This document shows positions 7,283 through 7,486 of a stretch of DNA of 7,486 nucleotides, piece after piece. The notes under the pieces were generated by a model, which had not been told where the DNA came from, searched no databases, and saw only the letters and a program-made list of their open reading frames with translations. This DNA comes from CAZWVR01 sp964637235 (GTDB taxonomy: Bacteria; Bacteroidota; Bacteroidia; Bacteroidales; S143-33). Position 1 is the first letter of the stretch, and each line of letters opens with the position of its first letter. Where the stretch lies: contig CAZWVR010000103.1 of NCBI GenBank assembly GCA_964637235.1, forward strand, positions 1 to 7,486, read 5' to 3'. The position numbers were made by a program, and so were the translations under genes.

Positions 7283-7290
7283 CGAAAGTA
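7283..7290 (-). promoter_or_regulatory. Candidate Bacteroidota -7 element for the dipeptidase gene
   Basis: The minus strand reads TACTTTCG followed by C, matching seven of eight positions of the phylum's -7 consensus TAnnTTTG. Between it and the ATG lies only the A-run, so the transcript would have a leader of about 4-5 nt. No convincing TTTG -33 element is found at the usual spacing. The downstream hairpin position suits a promoter starting just after a terminator. Confidence 0.35.
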
Positions 7291-7319
7291 ATATTTTTTG
7301 TAAATAGTTTAATTAATTT

Positions 7320-7354
7320 TGGGCTACCTGCTATGATAGTTAGCAAGTAGCCCA
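7320..7354 (-). terminator. Intergenic hairpin, probable terminator of the gene at the right edge
   Basis: A strong inverted repeat, GGGCTAC-C-TGCTA on one side and TAGCA-A-GTAGCCC on the other, gives a 13 bp stem with a single C-A mismatch (14 bp counting the flanking T-A pair) around a 7-nt loop. It sits 73 nt past the candidate stop at 7428 and about 48 nt before the dipeptidase start. It lacks a classic U-tract on the minus strand (AAAATTAATT follows). On the plus strand a T5 run comes about 10 nt later. The structure is clear; the terminator role is inferred. Confidence 0.55.
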
Positions 7355-7427
7355 TAGTAAATCTTTTTGTAAAACTTTAAATATTTTTGTTTAATAAATT
7401 GATAATAAGAATATTATTAGCTTTAAA

Positions 7428-7486
7428 TTACCTTTCCTTGTAGAATATTTTTCCGGTTATTACCAGTCCGATAAATACGAAAATTG
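7428..7486 (-). CDS. Possible C-terminal end of an unidentified gene (hydrophobic tail)
   Basis: Reading the minus strand inward from the right edge, one frame gives 18 codons, IFVFIGLVITGKIFYKER, then TAA at 7430-7428. The segment looks like a transmembrane helix followed by a short basic tail, as at the C-terminus of a membrane-anchored protein. A second minus frame is also open to a stop at 7425-7423 (ending NILQGKVI), and one plus frame is open too. The assignment therefore rests on hydrophobic pattern and on all other genes being on this strand. The product cannot be identified. Confidence 0.35.
   Translation of the reverse strand, partial: IFVFIGLVITGKIFYKER

Overview
The window is AT-rich and looks like chromosomal DNA of a Bacteroidota (Bacteroidetes) bacterium. 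The evidence is a giant periplasmic Reg_prop/Y_Y_Y sensor region of the kind abundant in that phylum, a SpoIIE-type phosphatase with the membrane-proximal coiled-coil linker common there, A-rich rather than Shine-Dalgarno leaders, and TAnnTTTG-like -7 elements. No species can be named from the sequence. Every gene that can be supported lies on the minus strand, so transcription runs from right to left.

Layout in transcription order: (i) at the right edge, the last few codons of an unidentified gene (about 7428-7486), followed by a 13-14 bp intergenic hairpin (7320-7354); (ii) 7272-5923, a secreted C69-family dipeptidase; (iii) 5778-964, a 1604-residue membrane sensor phosphatase; (iv) 1019-555, a small GNAT acetyltransferase whose start lies inside the 3' end of the phosphatase gene; (v) 446-1, the N-terminal 148 codons of an NAD(P)-malic enzyme, cut by the left edge. 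Gaps are 144 nt (5779-5922) and 108 nt (447-554). No stretch over 300 nt lacks a gene. No tRNA, rRNA, CRISPR array, insertion sequence or attachment site was seen.

The centrepiece is the 1604-aa protein. Reading from the N-terminus it has a signal peptide, two tandem venus-flytrap (SBP_bac_3-like) domains, about 14 Reg_prop repeats (enough for two seven-bladed propellers), a Y_Y_Y domain, one transmembrane helix, a coiled coil with five in-register heptads, and an apparently intact SpoIIE/PP2C phosphatase. The sensor thus combines a BvgS/EvgS-like tandem flytrap with the extracytoplasmic part of a Bacteroides hybrid two-component system, but the output is a Ser/Thr phosphatase and not a histidine kinase. 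By inference it reads small extracellular ligands (amino-acid-like, possibly also glycan-like) and dephosphorylates a cytoplasmic anti-sigma antagonist or similar protein. No STAS-domain, anti-sigma or sigma gene is in the window, so the partner is unknown. The secreted dipeptidase immediately upstream could supply amino acids that the flytrap domains detect. That link rests on gene order and family functions only.
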